Below are positions 30,064-31,125 of a DNA stretch of 31,125 nt, one piece after another. This DNA comes from a bacterium (GTDB lineage: Bacteria > Bacteroidota > Ignavibacteria > Kapaibacteriales > UBA2268). A model generated the notes under the pieces. That model was not told the DNA's origin, ran no database searches, and saw only the letters and a list, made by a program, of their open reading frames with translations. Each line of letters begins with the position of its first letter. Within the stretch, counting starts at the first letter, position 1. A program made the translations under genes and the position numbers. Location: the NCBI GenBank assembly GCA_030426865.1, contig JAUHXN010000003.1, positions 1-31,125 of the forward strand, read 5' to 3'.

Positions 30064-31125
30064 TGCAAGATAATATTACATTCGAAAGTATATTAGGCAG
30101 ACTGAAAAAAAGAAAATCCAAAATCGTTATTTCTATAGTTTCGATAGTTATATTAGTTATGGGTTATACTTTTATTATGCCTTACACTTATATGGCTAAT
30201 TCATCTATAATGCCTCCAGAAAAGACTTCTGGCGGTAGTTTAAATTCATTCTTGCAGAATGTAAGTGGTATGATTGATCTTAGTGGTGGGGGACAAGTAG
30301 ATAGTCGCTCAAAACTAATGAAATCTATATTAGCTAGTCGGTCTGTAGCAAATAAAATTTATGATAAACTTGAGTTAAAAGACAATATCTTATTTAAAGA
30401 ATATGAAAAACAAGATGTTATAGGATATATTCCCACTCTTTTTGAAGTAGAAGTTGAGAAATCTGGTATTATAGTACTTAGTGGTCTTGTACCAACTGGT
30501 TATCTGCCAAATGACGAAGAGAAAAAAGCTGCTGCAGAATTGTCTTATAAACTTACTAATATTGCAATAGATGCATTAAATGAAGTTTTGATTGAAAAAA
30601 ATAGTTCTACTGCAAAAAACTCTAGGATGTATGTTGAAAATGAAATTAGAAAATACAAAGTTCAATTAGATTCCGTTTCTTCTGAATTGGAAGCGTTCCA
30701 AAGTAAAAATAAAGTCCTAGCTTTAGAAGAACAAACAACGGCTATTGTGTCACAGGTAATAGAATTAAACTCATTATTGACAGAAACTAAGACTAAATTA
30801 AATCTAGCTAAGATTCAATATTCTGAAGATTCTCCTCAAATTACTGCTCTTCAAAGTCAAGTGGATTTCTTACAAAGACAATCTAATGAACTTCAAGCAG
30901 GTAATGATGATGAATTTTCTATATCATTGAACAGAGTTCCTAATCTGACAAGAAACTATTTAGAATTGTTTAGAGATAAGACAATTCTAATGAATGTACT
31001 TACGTACCTAGAAACTCAAAAGCACCAAGAGGCTATTCAAGAAGAAAAGGATATACCTGTTGTCCAAGTATTGGATACAGCTATTAAACCTAAAAATAAG
31101 TTCTCACCAAGCAGAGGAAAGATTT
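30063..31125 (+). CDS. Wzz-like polysaccharide chain-length protein, 3' end outside window
   Basis: The ATG at 30063 overlaps the previous TAA by one base. The frame runs open for 354 codons to the window edge, so the gene is cut and its C-terminus is missing. It begins with a short cytoplasmic stretch (ITFESILGRLKKRKSK) and a membrane helix (about residues 22-40, IVISIVSIVILVMGYTF). A periplasmic Wzz domain follows, with a coiled region (VENEIRKYKVQLDSVSSELEAF) and VQVLDTAIKPKNKFSPSRGK, where PCP proteins carry a conserved proline-rich segment before the second helix. Members set polymer length and often carry a BY-kinase downstream, which cannot be seen here. Pairing with the export protein supports a capsule or exopolysaccharide locus continuing to the right. 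Confidence 0.88.
   Translation, partial: MQDNITFESILGRLKKRKSKIVISIVSIVILVMGYTFIMPYTYMANSSIMPPEKTSGGSLNSFLQNVSGMIDLSGGGQVDSRSKLMKSILASRSVANKIYDKLELKDNILFKEYEKQDVIGYIPTLFEVEVEKSGIIVLSGLVPTGYLPNDEEKKAAAELSYKLTNIAIDALNEVLIEKNSSTAKNSRMYVENEIRKYKVQLDSVSSELEAFQSKNKVLALEEQTTAIVSQVIELNSLLTETKTKLNLAKIQYSEDSPQITALQSQVDFLQRQSNELQAGNDDEFSISLNRVPNLTRNYLELFRDKTILMNVLTYLETQKHQEAIQEEKDIPVVQVLDTAIKPKNKFSPSRGKI

Overview
The window is AT-rich (roughly one third G+C by eye) and tightly packed. Short A-rich leaders, a protein ending in a type IX secretion (T9SS) sorting domain, a DUF4301 protein, PorE-like propeller/OmpA proteins, and SPII lipoproteins without strong ribosome sites all point to the Bacteroidota/Chlorobi (FCB) lineage, perhaps Ignavibacteria or Kapabacteria. 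The exact lineage cannot be fixed from the sequence. I saw no rRNA, tRNA or CRISPR, and no stretch over 300 bases lacks a gene.

Layout. 1-5040: the 3' part of a T9SS-exported propeller protein, a five-copy 13-bp tandem repeat, a GT4 glycosyltransferase, a CpoB/YbgF-like lipoprotein and an outer-membrane barrel candidate. 5164-6502: glutamate dehydrogenase with its terminator. 6541-8446: what I read as a minimal integron. A tyrosine recombinase on + diverges from a single two-gene cassette on -. An attI-like junction lies between them, and a 130-bp foldable attC-like site lies at the cassette's far end. 8459-12223: a minus-strand run of SUMF1-fold lipoprotein, PQQ-propeller lipoprotein, gamma-carbonic-anhydrase-like protein and YicC. 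12379-13284: an alpha/beta hydrolase. 13288-16708: a minus-strand run queF, queD, rocD, an LipM-type octanoyl/lipoyl transferase, a 38-residue membrane microprotein and an NlpC/P60 lipoprotein.

16826-23666: a plus-strand run of DUF4301, a PorE-like propeller protein with a SPOR-like tail, a membrane adenylate cyclase, a 53-residue lipoprotein, and a second copy of the propeller protein with an OmpA tail. 23673-28375: a tight minus-strand operon of inositol monophosphatase, dapF, an M20D amidohydrolase, a lone receiver protein, meaB and rdgB. 28429 to the end: a polysaccharide export pair, an SLBB export protein and a Wzz-like chain-length protein cut by the window edge.

The strongest unusual signal is the integron. 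The sequence at the start of the cassette (7472 to 7460 on -) matches 12 of 13 bases of the + strand at 6666-6678, so an excised circle would rebuild long paired outer arms of the attC. Next comes the pair of paralogous envelope proteins that share nearly identical front ends but carry different peptidoglycan-type C-terminal domains and flank a cyclase.
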